The notes under the pieces: model-generated
Seen by the model: only the letters and a program-made list of their open reading frames with translations
Database searches by the model: none
What the model was told of the DNA's origin: nothing
Translations under genes and position numbers: made by a program
Shown here: piece by piece, positions 43,966-56,319 of the stretch
Layout of the letters: the number at the start of each line of letters is the position of its first letter
Numbering within the stretch: the first letter of the stretch is position 1
NCBI GenBank assembly: GCA_949128115.1
Contig: OX421965.1
Coordinates: forward strand, 46,615,257 to 46,679,256
Source: Anaspis maculata
Taxonomy: Eukaryota > Arthropoda > Insecta > Coleoptera > Scraptiidae
Direction of reading: 5' to 3'
Length of the DNA stretch: 64,000 bases

Positions 43966-44303
43966 CGGGAATGGAGTATTATACTAAAAATTTTTTTGGA
44001 TTGTAATGGAAACTACATTGAAAAATAATTGACCCGTGTTTTTTTATTCAGTCAAAAACCGTATCGTTTGGGCGTAATAAATAAATGACATCAACTAGTT
44101 CTGACGTCACAGCGAGTCACTGCCTATACTGCCTGTGTAAATGACGTCAGAAATAGGCAGAATATAAGGATTTCGTTTATTTATTGCGGCCAAACGATAC
44201 GATTTTTGGCTGAATAAAAAAATACGGGTCAGTTATTTTTTAATATAGTTTCTGATTCCATCGAAAGAAAAATATTTTTTCAAAAGTATAATACTCTATT
44301 CCG
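43966..44303. mobile_element. 338 bp palindromic MITE with two CRE motifs
   Basis: The ends CGGGAATGGAGTATTATACT and AGTATAATACTCTATTCCG are inverted. The arms pair through TATCGTTTGG/CCAAACGATA to a centre near 44130. TGACGTCA occurs in each arm (~44102 and ~44145), matching a cyclic-AMP response element. Confidence 0.7.
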
Positions 44304-44371
44304 ACTTGACCACTCAAGTCAGACTTGAACTCGTTCCGTTCGGGCACAACTTCCACTCTTTCGAGCCTAAA

Positions 44372-44540
44372 GGCCGATCTATGAAATGCGCAAAGCAGCC
44401 GCAACGCGAGGCGAAACGTTTCTATTCTGATTGGCTCGCAAGAAATTTGCTGCGTTGCGATAGTTTTGCGATTACCTGCGACTCAATCAGAAACTTGCGC
44501 CTTATTGCGTTGCGGCTGTGGATACGTCGCGTTTTTCCAT
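44372..44540. mobile_element. ~150 bp hairpin MITE
   Basis: CAGCCGCAACGCGAGGCG and, inverted, CGCCTTATTGCGTTGCGGCTG pair, followed by the inner TTCTGATTGGCTCGC block and its partner. Relatively GC-rich. No target duplication identified. Confidence 0.45.
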
Positions 44541-45010
44541 AAAGCTGCTATAAAACATTCACTTTACGCCCTTGCTACATAATTAATATAAATAGAAACG
44601 TCGGTTCTTTTTTCACATCTTTCAAAAAATTACATAGATTTTGATGGAACTTGGTACATGAGTACTAAGTAGTATCTGAGGGGTGAAACGTTTGCTTTGA
44701 AATTTTGTTGACATTAAGCAATCGCGGCCTCCAAAACTAGGAAAATAATTGTGGAAAAGTTTCAGATTTCTATGATTCTATGAAATTACAGTAAAAATCT
44801 CATGCCGGACGAGGTACCAGAAATTACACATCTGCGAGGGCATAGAAAACACTTTGGAGAAGTGCTCAAAGTAGAATTCAGTCCAAAAGGACGTTTCGTT
44901 CTTCTTATATGATTTTTTTAAAATAGAAGGCTAATTTTGTATTCATAATTTCTTGGTAAATTCGTGCTTAATTTTCTATCTTCAGAAATATTTGACCGAT
45001 ATTGATGTAC

Positions 45011-45125
45011 TATTACGGACAAGAAAGAGTATAACAGAGACTGACACGGAGTGTACTGATTTTGCCCTGGTGTCAAATTTGGTACACTCCATGACAAGCT
45101 CTGTCCTATTTTTTTTGTCCGCAAT
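45011..45125. repeat. ~115 bp hairpin related to that at 28159-28320
   Basis: ACGGACAAGAAAGAGTATAA and ATAGGACAGAGCTTG-type arms pair across a GGAGTGTACTGATTTTG core. The core matches the 28 kb hairpin, so both belong to one MITE family. Confidence 0.5.
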
Positions 45126-45299
45126 TGTAATTCAAGATAGGGGTGGCAGCCTTGGAAAAAAAATTCGGTCCAAAAATAGTTGATGTCAGTTGATCACAGT
45201 CGCCACAATTGTAAAAATGAATCTCGAAGATTAATCATTTTATTTGGTCAATTCGTACAGTGTGTTCATTTGAAAAGTTGTTACCCCTGATTTCTCTCC

Positions 45300-46250
45300 G
45301 CCAAAATTTTTCACAGGAAAATGGAAAATTGAAAACTGAATTTTTTGTAATTTCAAGGTTCATTTTGAAAAATCGTAGTAGCCTCGTTTTTTTGAATTCA
45401 GGAATGCAATTTGCCATAACGGTAGTCGAATAGAAGTTAAACAACTTCATGACAAAAAACTTGAGGTCCAGTTATACAGGGTGTGCAGATTTTTTTTCGA
45501 ACTTCGCCAATTTCAAAATGCAATAAGTCATCTTTTTCAAAAGGAATGCCCCCTATTTTACCTTACCATTCATAGCTTTCTCTCCCTCTTTCATTTTCAC
45601 CGGGGATACCCTACCCCTAAACTCCATAATTTCCGAGATAATCGATAATTTTTATGAAAATTGTCGTTTATTTGGATTTTTCATGTTTTTAGTAGATCCT
45701 GATACAGAAAATTGTATGTCAAAATGAACGCACCTCTCAATTTAACAGTTTGGAGAAAACTAGGGAGAAAACTCTCGAGAAAACTGCTTTACTAAGCTCA
45801 ATTTGAATTTTCTTTTTCCTATCGTTCAACGAAATGTTTTTGAAGCATTCACTCCAGATTGAAATTTAGCGCAGCTATTCAACAAAAAGACTTGTTCTTA
45901 GCATCAAACCAAGCAAAATGTGTCAATTAGTCATTTATGGATGATTACCATGGCCTGCCCGGTGTGAAAAATTTTAATAAAGAGCACTTTTTATCAAAAT
46001 AATCGATTTATCTCGCGAATTATCAAATTTAGGGGTAAGGCTCGGGTAAGGTACCTCTGGTAAAAATTGAAGAGGAGAAAAAAGCTATTGAACGGCAAGC
46101 CAAAATAGGGGACACTCTATTTGAAAAAAAAAAAGACTTATGGCATTTTGAAATTCGCGAAGTTCGAAAAAAAATTCTAAACCCTGTATTACTGAATCTC
46201 AAGTTTTTTGTCATCAACTTATTCACGTTTTATTCGACTATTGTTGCGCA
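45300..46250. mobile_element. Palindromic TACAGGGTG family, copy at 45-46 kb
   Basis: The inner unit 45477-46186 has TA flanks and the ends CAGGGTGTGCAGATTTTTTT and the complement of AATTCTAAACCCTG. Outer-arm sequence (AACTTGAGATTC-type blocks, CAATTTGCCATAACGGTAGTC) surrounds it. Non-coding. Confidence 0.7.
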
Positions 46251-47210
46251 TGCGTAAATGGCAGGTGTACCAAACTTGGGGCTAGGCGAGGGGCTAGGTG
46301 GAAATCACCCATTGCCAACCTTTATCAATGTCACTTTTGACGCTCGAAGCTGGCGCCAGCGCGGATGGGTAACGCGGCTGTGAAAAAAGTTGTGCACACA
46401 GGTCATTGACAGGACTTACTGATAAGGTCTATTTGACATAAAAAGATTGGCCGATGTGCAAAATTTCATGATTCTTCTGTCAACAGTTTCGAAGATATAT
46501 TAAATAAAAATCACCTTCAGGGTACCACTTTTAGAGGGCTGTAGCTCGCTTATAAAGCATTTTTCGTCCTATGTTTAAAGGAACTTTTTTTCTTATTTTT
46601 GGTCGCAGAATCTGCTGGTGAAGTATTGCACGCTGATTATGGGACACAGATCGCTGACTAAAAATGGAAAAAGATAGGCTACTTTTGATTAGTCGCCGCC
46701 TCCTGCTCCCGCTCCCAAACAAACAAAAAATGCAACTTCCAACAATTTTCACTGATTTGGATGCTAATGTTACCTTAAACATTTAGAAACTTCCAACTAA
46801 AACTGTGCAAAAGTTACTTTACCGAATGCTGCCAGCCCCACACGCCGCCCTCAAAGTAAGAGATAAATGAAAAACATAAACCCGAAGACATAACGATTTA
46901 ATTCTCTCGCTATATGTATAGCCGACTAAAAATGGGAAAGAATAGGCTACTGTTTATTAGTCGCCGCCCCCAGCTGTCGCCCCCAAACAAAAAAATATTG
47001 TTGATTGAAAGAATTTTCATTCAAATCTATTTCATTGGCAAGTACCCCATTCCGATAACAAAATATCACAATGAGTTTCGATTGAAGAGAGTGGGCAATA
47101 AATGGTTTTTCTCCTTCAACCAAATTTCTTTACATTCACAATATTATACCTCTTTGAGAAAATGCGCTACTGCGACTCACGCACGTGAAGGCATACTCAC
47201 TTGTTTGTAG
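46251..47210. other. Spacer with a short direct repeat
   Basis: GACTAAAAATGGAAAAAGAT with AGTCGCCGCC (46655-46720) recurs at 46922-46985. A GAAAATGCGCTACTGCGACT block with CACGCACGTGA (47158-47190) matches blocks at ~32450 and ~33362. No gene recognised. Confidence 0.45.
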
Positions 47211-47839
47211 TTCTACCGACTTTGTCCTTGTTACCGTTTCCGAGATACCAATAATAGTGAGCGTTTAAATACAGGACACTACTTATCGAAAAAAGCCTCT
47301 GGTGTTGTTGGCGCTCGCGGACAACCCAGCACCATAAATCAATTGAATTTGCACAAATTACAAATCGTTACCTATTTTATCAAACATCGAAATCGCCACC
47401 CAGGCGCGAAAATGTATAATAGGTAGTTAGGTCAGTAGGTATGTACCTACACTTGAATACTACTTCTTAGGTGGCTGATGATGACTCATGCAGTAGTCGC
47501 AAAAAATTGGGCGATAAGGCATCATCACCGTAGCTATAATCAGTTGTGTCGGTTGTCGTGAAAAGGTGCCAACGTCTTCGAACCTTCCTTTGATTTTGTG
47601 GTGGTTTTTGAACGTTACTTTGTTTTAATAATTAGCGTTTTGAAAATGCCTATGTGTTTGAGCCGCATAACTAATTGTTCGCGTCCAGTGATGAACTTAA
47701 GCATTGTTCCAGTCAGTTAGGACGGTGCAAAATACAGTGCATGTTCAAATTTAGAGGGCTTTAATTGATTATCTCTTTGTTTTTACATACAGAAATACAA
47801 AATAGTGTTTATTTCTGAAAATCAAAATGTTTAATGTGT

Positions 47840-48021
47840 TCTAAAAATGAAAGTTCAGTGCAAGTGCAACAAGACAATGGCCTGTGGTGATCAGTGAGAG
47901 AGTTGAGTAGTCTGGAAGGGTGAGTCGGCTTTTTCATTGGTTCCAAAAGTTAAATTGTCTAATTTATAGTTGTCTTCAGAACGATGCCGGCAGCACGCCT
48001 TTGTTACAGAGTGCTACCGAA
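47840..48021 (+). other. Candidate exon pair with 60 bp intron
   Basis: A donor AAGG|GTGAGT at 47919/47920 and a pyrimidine-rich acceptor TTGTCTTCAG at 47979 would define a 60 bp intron, a normal insect size. Flanking sequence has only short ORFs (for example MKVQCKCNKTMACGDQ from 47848). Supports at most a non-coding transcript. Confidence 0.2.
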
Positions 48022-48144
48022 GTACGGTATGATCAAGAACTTTCCTCCTCTAGGCAGGCTGTGGCCTGGCCAAAATCAGCCTCGTTTGCCTGCCTATGAC
48101 CAGACCACAGCCTGCCTAGAGGAAAGTTTTTGATCATACGGTAC
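48022..48144. mobile_element. 123 bp palindromic MITE
   Basis: The ends GTACGGTATGATCAAGAAC and the complement of TTTTTGATCATACGGTAC are inverted, with TAGGCAGGCTGTGGCCTGG inside each arm. Same family as 39699-39946. Confidence 0.7.
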
Positions 48145-48757
48145 ACCAAGAAGATACCTGTATTATTATTAACGTAACTATGTCTTGCCTTACTACCGAG
48201 CTTACTACCGAATTATAGGGAACGCCAAACTATTTTCTAATACGGATAATTTGGTTGAACAAATTAACAAGCAAATTAATATAGGCCAGATTAAGGGTTC
48301 AAAAATATAGAGCTTGCGGTAAAAATAAATCGCAAGAGGTGCCCCGTCAAGTAAGTTACGATTCAATTTTTAAAATCGTTTTCTCACAGTAATTTTTGAA
48401 CACCGATTCCACGGAAAAATCTCAATCAAAGTTTACTGAAATAAGTCTTTGTGAAACAGTATAACAACGCATTTCATCAAGCATTTTCAGGTTCAAAGAC
48501 TCGTTCAAAGATGATAGAAGGTCCCCTTCCTTTTCCCCCCAAGTTACAATTTCTGAATTTTACGTTCAATTTAAAAAGAAAAAATTACTCTCGCAAAAAT
48601 TTTCAAGTGCTTCATTCTCGAAATATTTTGGTTCGAAACTTCGAATAGAATCTCGAGAGCAATACGTACCTTCAAGGGCCTAAAAATCAAAATCCAAGTA
48701 AACTCAATGATTCCTCAACTGGAGTAGGTTTTCTAGGTATTTTAAGTTGATAAAGTC

Positions 48758-49432
48758 CAGGGCCGGCAACTTTGGATTTAAACGTGTGGTGCTGACTGTT
48801 GAATATTTCAGAAAAAGAACTGGGGGGGGGGGCGTCGCAGGCGACTTTTTTTCAAGTTTTAAAAATTATTTGGGCACACGTCCTATTTGAATGAAATATA
48901 CTATACAGGCTGTCCCAAAATAAAGCAGCTAAAAGAGGCCCCTACATATTTTCTGCGGCATTCGAACTTTTTTTATTTTAATTTTAATTTGTTTTACTCG
49001 AGGTTTTACTACTGGTTGGATTATGCCAATAGGTAGGGAATCATTCAAAACAAGTCTCTGGCAAATTTCAGCCGAACACTTCGACCCGTTTATGAATTAT
49101 TCATGAAAAACCAATGAAATAGTCAAATTTTGAAGAGCTGTATCTCGGTTAATATAAGGCTTTCGCAAAAAAAAATGTAGAGGTCTTCTAGTGTCTTCTG
49201 GACTCCCATAGACCGTTGGCTACTTCATTCTGGGACACCTGTATAATATAGGAGTAATATTACAGTATAAATAAAACTTTCAAAATGAAACAAAAATTCT
49301 AGAAATTGGTAAATTGGAGTGCTGTGGCGCTAATTTCAATTTTTGCATTTTCAACATGTGGTGCTCAGCACCACCTCTTCGGGTTACGTGTGGTGCTCGA
49401 GCACGTCAGCACTACTGTTGTTGCCGGCCCTG
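48758..49432. mobile_element. 675 bp hAT-like MITE (CAGGGCCGGCAAC ends)
   Basis: The termini CAGGGCCGGCAAC and GTTGCCGGCCCTG are inverted. TGATAAA occurs beside each end (3 bp offset on the left), probably a decayed 8 bp duplication. It encloses a TA-flanked MITE. The GTGTGGTGCT block near the left end recurs near the right end. Confidence 0.65.
48906..49241. mobile_element. 336 bp TA-flanked MITE
   Basis: CAGGCTGTCCCA and TGGGACACCTG ends, flanked by TA, nested inside the hAT-like MITE. Confidence 0.55.
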
Positions 49433-50317
49433 CTGATAAACCACCATTTTTGCCCATCAACAAAAAGTTTTCAGGAAATCAAAGTTTGAGGTTCTTGAAA
49501 GTGGGGATTCCGAGATGTCCTTCGAAGTTTCAAACCCAAGTATTCTCAAAAAATTAAGCCTCTAATCAAAATGTTGCTGAAGTAACTTTTTTCTTCAAAT
49601 TGAACGTAGAATTCATGACAAATTCAAAAATTTCATTTTCAGAAATAACTTGAAAAATCAAAAATACGGGAAAAGGGTACGTTCTGTTTAGGGTTCTGAT
49701 CAAAATCGATTGGACGGTTTAAAAATTACGGTGATAAATTTTGGTTACGGTATGTAGCTTGCGATTGCATATAGCTTTGCATATAGCATATTGCGATAGC
49801 TTGATATGTAGCTTGGTTTTAGAAAATACCTGCAAAACTTCAATCGATTCTATTGATCTATATGAGTGATATATGACCAATCAAACTTTTCTGTTGAACA
49901 CATAAATCACCCTGTATATCGGAAACAAGGGACGTCAGGAACATTTCAAAAGCAGATTCTGATTTGCCTTAGAAAGTACATCTTTCCTTGAACTATGTCG
50001 GTTACTTCGTGGGACAGCCTGTATTAGCAGAAACAATCACTAGTGGAAGCGGTATAACGCAAAAGGAGACCGTTTTCTGGGATGAAGTATAGATATTCAG
50101 CATGGGCGTATTATAACAAAACAAGCGATTCTTTTCGTTGTTGTTATTTTTGTTAGGTGCCTACTTGGCTTTTCTCATAAATCCTAATAGTTTTAATTAT
50201 TATTGACAAAAACAAATATGTACCCAGACCATTCGGTAGAAAATTAGGAACCTAGGTACCTATTTGTTGAAAAAAAAGTGGTATTATAATTTCCAATAAA
50301 AATATATTTTGTTTCAG

Positions 50318-50392
50318 TAAGTTCCACTGACGAAGAAGAAGGACGGATGTGCCAAGCCGCCGGGTAGTAAAGAAGACTGAAGCGATCAGAAG
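50318..50392 (+). other. Candidate exon, 75 bp
   Basis: An AT- then T-rich tract and acceptor (TTTTGTTTCAG at 50317) and a donor (CAGAAG|GTAGGA at 50392/50393) bound a 75 bp segment that is purine- and GC-rich relative to its flanks. All three frames contain a stop. One reading ends in a Lys-rich tail with a stop (PLTKKKDGCAKPPGSKED). Coding status unresolved. Confidence 0.25.
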
Positions 50393-50879
50393 GTAGGATT
50401 TTTTACTTTTACTCCAAGTCCAGGGGAGAAAACTTACAAGAAAACTATACCTGCTAATTTTTTTGTGAAATAACTGGAACTGCCAAAATGTCACTCAAAT
50501 ATCACCAAATTGGGTTGAAATGCCTATGGAATAGACAGTAGAGACTCGCAAAAAATCCATTGTGGCACGACAATACTTTTCCGGCTGGTAGCCGGAAACC
50601 TACTGAAAATTTTTGCAGCATCTCCACAACAAAGCAAAAAAGTAATAAATTGTCCAGATAAATTTTACTTTTCCGGGAAAACTTCGAAACATCTTCCAAA
50701 TTATCCCATTGTAAAAATCTTGGAATAAATAAATGCAGGCTCAAGTGTAGGCTTCATTTTGCAGTCTTTATGGCTTGAAACTGTTCAGGGTAAACAAGTT
50801 GTTGGAAACGCATTTCCTCAAGTCGAAAAAACTCTAAAACTGTCCGATTTCAGAATCTCTTGCAGCAGAAAGTAATGTC

Positions 50880-52700
<1,821 letters not shown>

Positions 52701-53104
52701 AAAAGGTAACTGGTTCTTGATCATTTTCCAACATTTTTTTCCCAATTTCGCGGGAATTTTCCGGTTAAAAATGTAAAACCAGCCTGGGTTTTCTAGACCG
52801 AAGTTGAATGATAAAGTTGAACAGTGCCGTAACTAGGCTTATGGCGCCTGTGGCAATGTAGCGATTGTGCGCCCCAAAGAAGCAAACATCCCAAGAAGAC
52901 CAGACCTCGCTAGAGCACCGCAAGCTAAAATTTCCCGAGAAAATAATAGTAATGCTAATAATAATTTCAAATTTAAGGACAGAGTTGAAAGATTGGTAAA
53001 ATGAGCGTTGCGGAATCAATCCCTGTGGTGATATTTCTGGAAAGAATCTCACCATTTAGGTCTATTTCGAAAGCTACAACGATGTACTTTAGAATAGAAT
53101 AGAA
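52701..53104. other. Spacer with CAGTGCCGTAACTAGG motif
   Basis: CAGTGCCGTAACTAGGCTTATGG-like sequence at ~52824 resembles a hAT terminus. The GTTGCGGAATCAATCC block near 53010 is shared with the 36.5-39.2 kb element. No gene. Confidence 0.35.
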
Positions 53105-53570
53105 TACCTGGTGATCATTTGGAAACTATCCACCTGCAATAACTCCCGATTCCTTCTGAAAATGTCTTCGAGCAAAAACAGGTCGATTTTTATATTGAGG
53201 GGGACATCTATAACGTACATTGGCGAATTTCTATCTTCAGCCACCTTGCCCCCACCAACCCCAACTTTGAAATTTCAAATGACACCACCTATACACGATA
53301 CCTATACATATACTATACCTATACACCAATACATCAAATTCAACAGAAATAAGTTCTCTTTTTGAAAAATATTTCTGAAATTTTCGACCCAACCCCTCTT
53401 CCCCATTTACTTCTTAGAGTGTCGAATTTAATATCCTTGATCTCTCAGTTCTCTTCAATGCAGTCAATGTCATCCTGCACAGCATCAAAAAGGAAATTTT
53501 CTATGGAAAAAGTGCCACCTAAGTTCACCCCTCCGCTCCCCCCACCTGACCTTAAAAATTTAAAATGATT
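53105..53570 (+). repeat. Left inverted arm flanking the Crypton region
   Basis: CTGGTGATCATTTGGAAACT, AAACAGGTCGATTTTTAT and CCCCCCACCTGACCTT blocks are the reverse complement of 56540-56975. The same family forms the palindrome at 36.5-39.2 kb. Confidence 0.65.
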
Positions 53571-54034
53571 ATTTGGTCCAGCTGTCAAAAATGACAAATA
53601 GACCAATGAAAACGATTTCTCCCTATAGCCAGTAACCAATAGAAATTAAATTTAGCGATAATTGTACTAGTACAACTAGCACTAAAATTGTACTAATACA
53701 ATAATAATTGTATTTCTTCAAAGCCGTTCAAACGAGCGTTCAAACTTGATGAAATATAAGTGCTAACTTTATTTAGGGACAAACTACAATGATATTATAA
53801 TACTGCCTATTTGTTTAAATTAAAAGTACAATTAAAAAAATTGAATATTGGAACAATTGACCTTTCCAATTTTAGGAGATAGAAAGTACATGGTTTTTCG
53901 AGGTCACCTTTGACGTTTTGACGTTTATGACGTTTGGACGTTTCGTTTCTGACTTTTGCGGGAATTTTGAATCGGTTAGCTATACTGTTCCCATTATCAT
54001 GTGGGGAAAGTCACTAGAACCCATAAGGGAGTTT

Positions 54035-54223
54035 TTAATGGACGAAGTAATAGAGTTTTTTCGTAGTAAGATGCACGTGTCTGGTGCAGCGTGATCCCTG
54101 GTGGTGCTGGTGCAGCCACACTTCCATCAAGTTTGGGTCTTTCCTGAACCGGTGCATGGTGATGCCGGGTGTATTCGTCTTATTCTCGCACTCGCATAGA
54201 GCGACACAACACCCTTGAACCAT
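54035..54223 (-). pseudogene. Degenerate THAP zinc-finger domain
   Basis: 62 aa ORF starting MVQGCCVALCEC, followed by TPGITMHRFRKDPNL and VWL, which are the hallmark N-terminal blocks of THAP domains. A CTRH pair near residue 43 supplies a possible C..H end of the C2CH module, but the spacing is short and the terminal AVPTIF-like box is missing. THAP domains bind DNA and occur in host regulators and in P-element-type transposases. It lies ~460 bp downstream of the tyrosine recombinase stop on the same strand, in a different ORF. A TGACGTCA motif sits between them at ~54643. It may be a host or P-type fragment and not part of the recombinase gene. Confidence 0.55.
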
Positions 54224-54680
54224 TTCTGTAAGTATCTTCAGTATCTTCTCAGTTTTCCACTACATATAACACACTTATTGGCAAGAACGAGGGTAAGAAC
54301 AAGTGAAATCATGGAATCCATGCTGAAATCAAATAAATACACGACAGAGCGCTTGTCAGATTCGAAAAATTTCCCATTGTCAGAAACGAAATGTCATATC
54401 TCAAGAAACATAAGGCGCTTTCCAATAACTGCGACAAGACGGATACACAATGTCAAAGTGCACTTGCAAGCTCAATTCTAAACTCAGCCTCGCCAATGTT
54501 TCGATTGTGTCGACATGTGGTGCTATTACTGCTATTGGAACGCTAGCTGTGTCAAATTGTGTCCATATGTGTCGAATTGTGTCCTTATACGCCTTATTGG
54601 GAAGCGCCCAATGACCTCGATTAACCGTATCTTATACGCATGACGTCACAGTAAAGAGAGACAACGGAAAATTGGAGACC

Positions 54681-55954
54681 TCAATTGCGCAAGAAGCCGC
54701 TGGTCATATTTTCGTCACTCAAAACAGTTGCTGTGGTGGTGCTCGTGATAGTAGAAGATCTGCTGCTTGAAACTTGTGATTCTTCTGTCTGGTCGCTCAC
54801 AGATATCGCCGAAGATGTGGCAATGTTGGAGCACATTTTGTCAATTATTGTCCGATGGTGCTCGCTGTCTAGTTGCAAGTAAGTCTTTATGGAGCTGGCG
54901 TTACTATGCCCCGTGATGTTCATTAACTGTTGCTCCCCAATGCCGGCTTTAGCCAAATTTGAGACGGCACTGGACCTGATGGAGTGATTGGAGATTCTTC
55001 TTTTCTTGGTGTCAACTCCTGCCTTTTCCGCACCAGATTTCACCCACTTCCCAACTTGATGGACACTCACTGGCAAATTTTTATACCATTTACCACTCAA
55101 GTTCCAGTTGGGGTTCGGTGTCAAAAACATTCGATCTTTTGCAATATTGCCTCGCTTCGACATCAATTTGTAGTAAAGTCTATAAATTATTGTTCAATTA
55201 GTGAAATCAAAATATAAAAAAGCGAGTATCTGTACCTAACAGGGCATATGTCAGCATTGTTGATGTTCTTTGCAAGCCATTTGCTATCAGATAGTTTCTT
55301 CGCTCCCCCTTGTGCAGTTTTTGTGAATATGAGATTGTATTCTATGCGTCCTGTCAAAAGTCTTTTATTGTCAAACTCCTCCTTGAAGACAAAGATCTTG
55401 CATTGAACTCCTTCGCCACCCCGCCAGGCTAATTCGTACGATACAATGAAAAAGAACTTCTTTTGAAGGCCTTCGGGTGTGTCCGAGTCCGAGTCCCGGA
55501 TTATTTTCCCAATTTCTTCATCTGTCAAAGCAGCTGCACTGGTGCACCTTTTTTCAGGCAAGGCTTGCAGTTTTTTTCAAGTAGCATCTCGTGATGATCT
55601 TGCCGAGGTAAAAATGACATCGCTGAATGGATTGACTTCGATTTTCCAGTTTTTCATATACATTTCCTGAATCATTTTGGCCACAACATTCCACATATGT
55701 TTGACAACTGTTTCTTTGTAGTCATTCCCATCACATCTCTTCATATTGGTTGCCCAATCCTTCAGTATCACATTTAGCTCTGCTTTTGTAGTTGACTGCT
55801 CCAAAACATATTTCCTATCATTCAAAAACTGCGAAAACTGACGCCATACTGATTCTCTTGATTTTTTTGTGTTGCCCGGGGTGAGATTTCGTATTTCTGC
55901 ATCAATTTCCTCTTCCTTCTTATCTCCAAATCGCTTTGATTCACCTGCTTCCAT
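54681..55954 (-). pseudogene. Crypton-like tyrosine recombinase, one in-frame stop, 56 bp intron
   Basis: From a plausible ATG at ~55954 (MEAGESKRF) the frame encodes an N-terminal helical core-binding domain (VWRQFSQFL to NPFSDVIF), then a TGA at 55577, then continues in the same frame with LQKKFFFIVSYELAWRGGEG (catalytic Arg). At 55235 a GT-AG intron of 56 bp (55180-55235) joins ADICPVR to LYYKLMSKRGN. The last exon has the HxxR box (NHSIR), GHSN (His) and the nucleophile in SIKTYLQL, then a Ser/Thr-rich tail. All five residues R-H-R-H-Y are present. The DICPVR.Y...K pattern matches the animal Crypton/DUF3504 family. The single stop could be a C-to-T change at a CpG. The element boundaries are unknown; Cryptons usually lack long TIRs. 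Confidence 0.8.
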
Positions 55955-56149
55955 ATCGATTTTCAATAATTTTAACAAACGAAGCCTTCTTGCACTTTTC
56001 CCTTTTACTGACAGAAAAAGGAAAATTCTCACTTTTGTTGTTTGAGGGTTCCCATAGAGAAATCATATGACACTATTAAATTACAATCATTCAGATGTGA
56101 TCTGAAATACATGCTGTTTTTGTCTTGTTTGGACCAAATAATCATTCGA

Positions 56150-56319
56150 ATAGGATACGAAACTACAAAATTAGCAGATAATTGTCCAGTGCTTACTTCA
56201 GACTCGTACTTGCTGCGAAAAATCCTACTCGTCTTCGACTCATAGGATTTATCTCGCAGCAAGTACTCGTCGAGTAAGCACCTGACAATTATCAGCAATT
56301 TTGTAGTTACTTATCCTAT
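56150..56319. mobile_element. 170 bp hairpin MITE upstream of the recombinase
   Basis: The ends ATAGGATACGAAACTACAAA and the complement of TTTGTAGTTACTTATCCTAT are inverted. Inner pairs include CAGATAATTGTCCAGTGCTTA and CTCGTACTTGCTGCGA. ORFs at 56029-56437 run through the palindrome. Confidence 0.7.

Larger units (their letters stand above)
48450..49900. repeat. Diverged copy of the 1746-2790 palindromic family
   Basis: Blocks around 48550-48745 and 49440-49570 (AGTTTTCAGGAAATCAAAGT, TCGAAGTTTCAAACCCAA) match the centre of the first palindrome. The centre is interrupted by the hAT-like unit at 48758. Confidence 0.5.
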
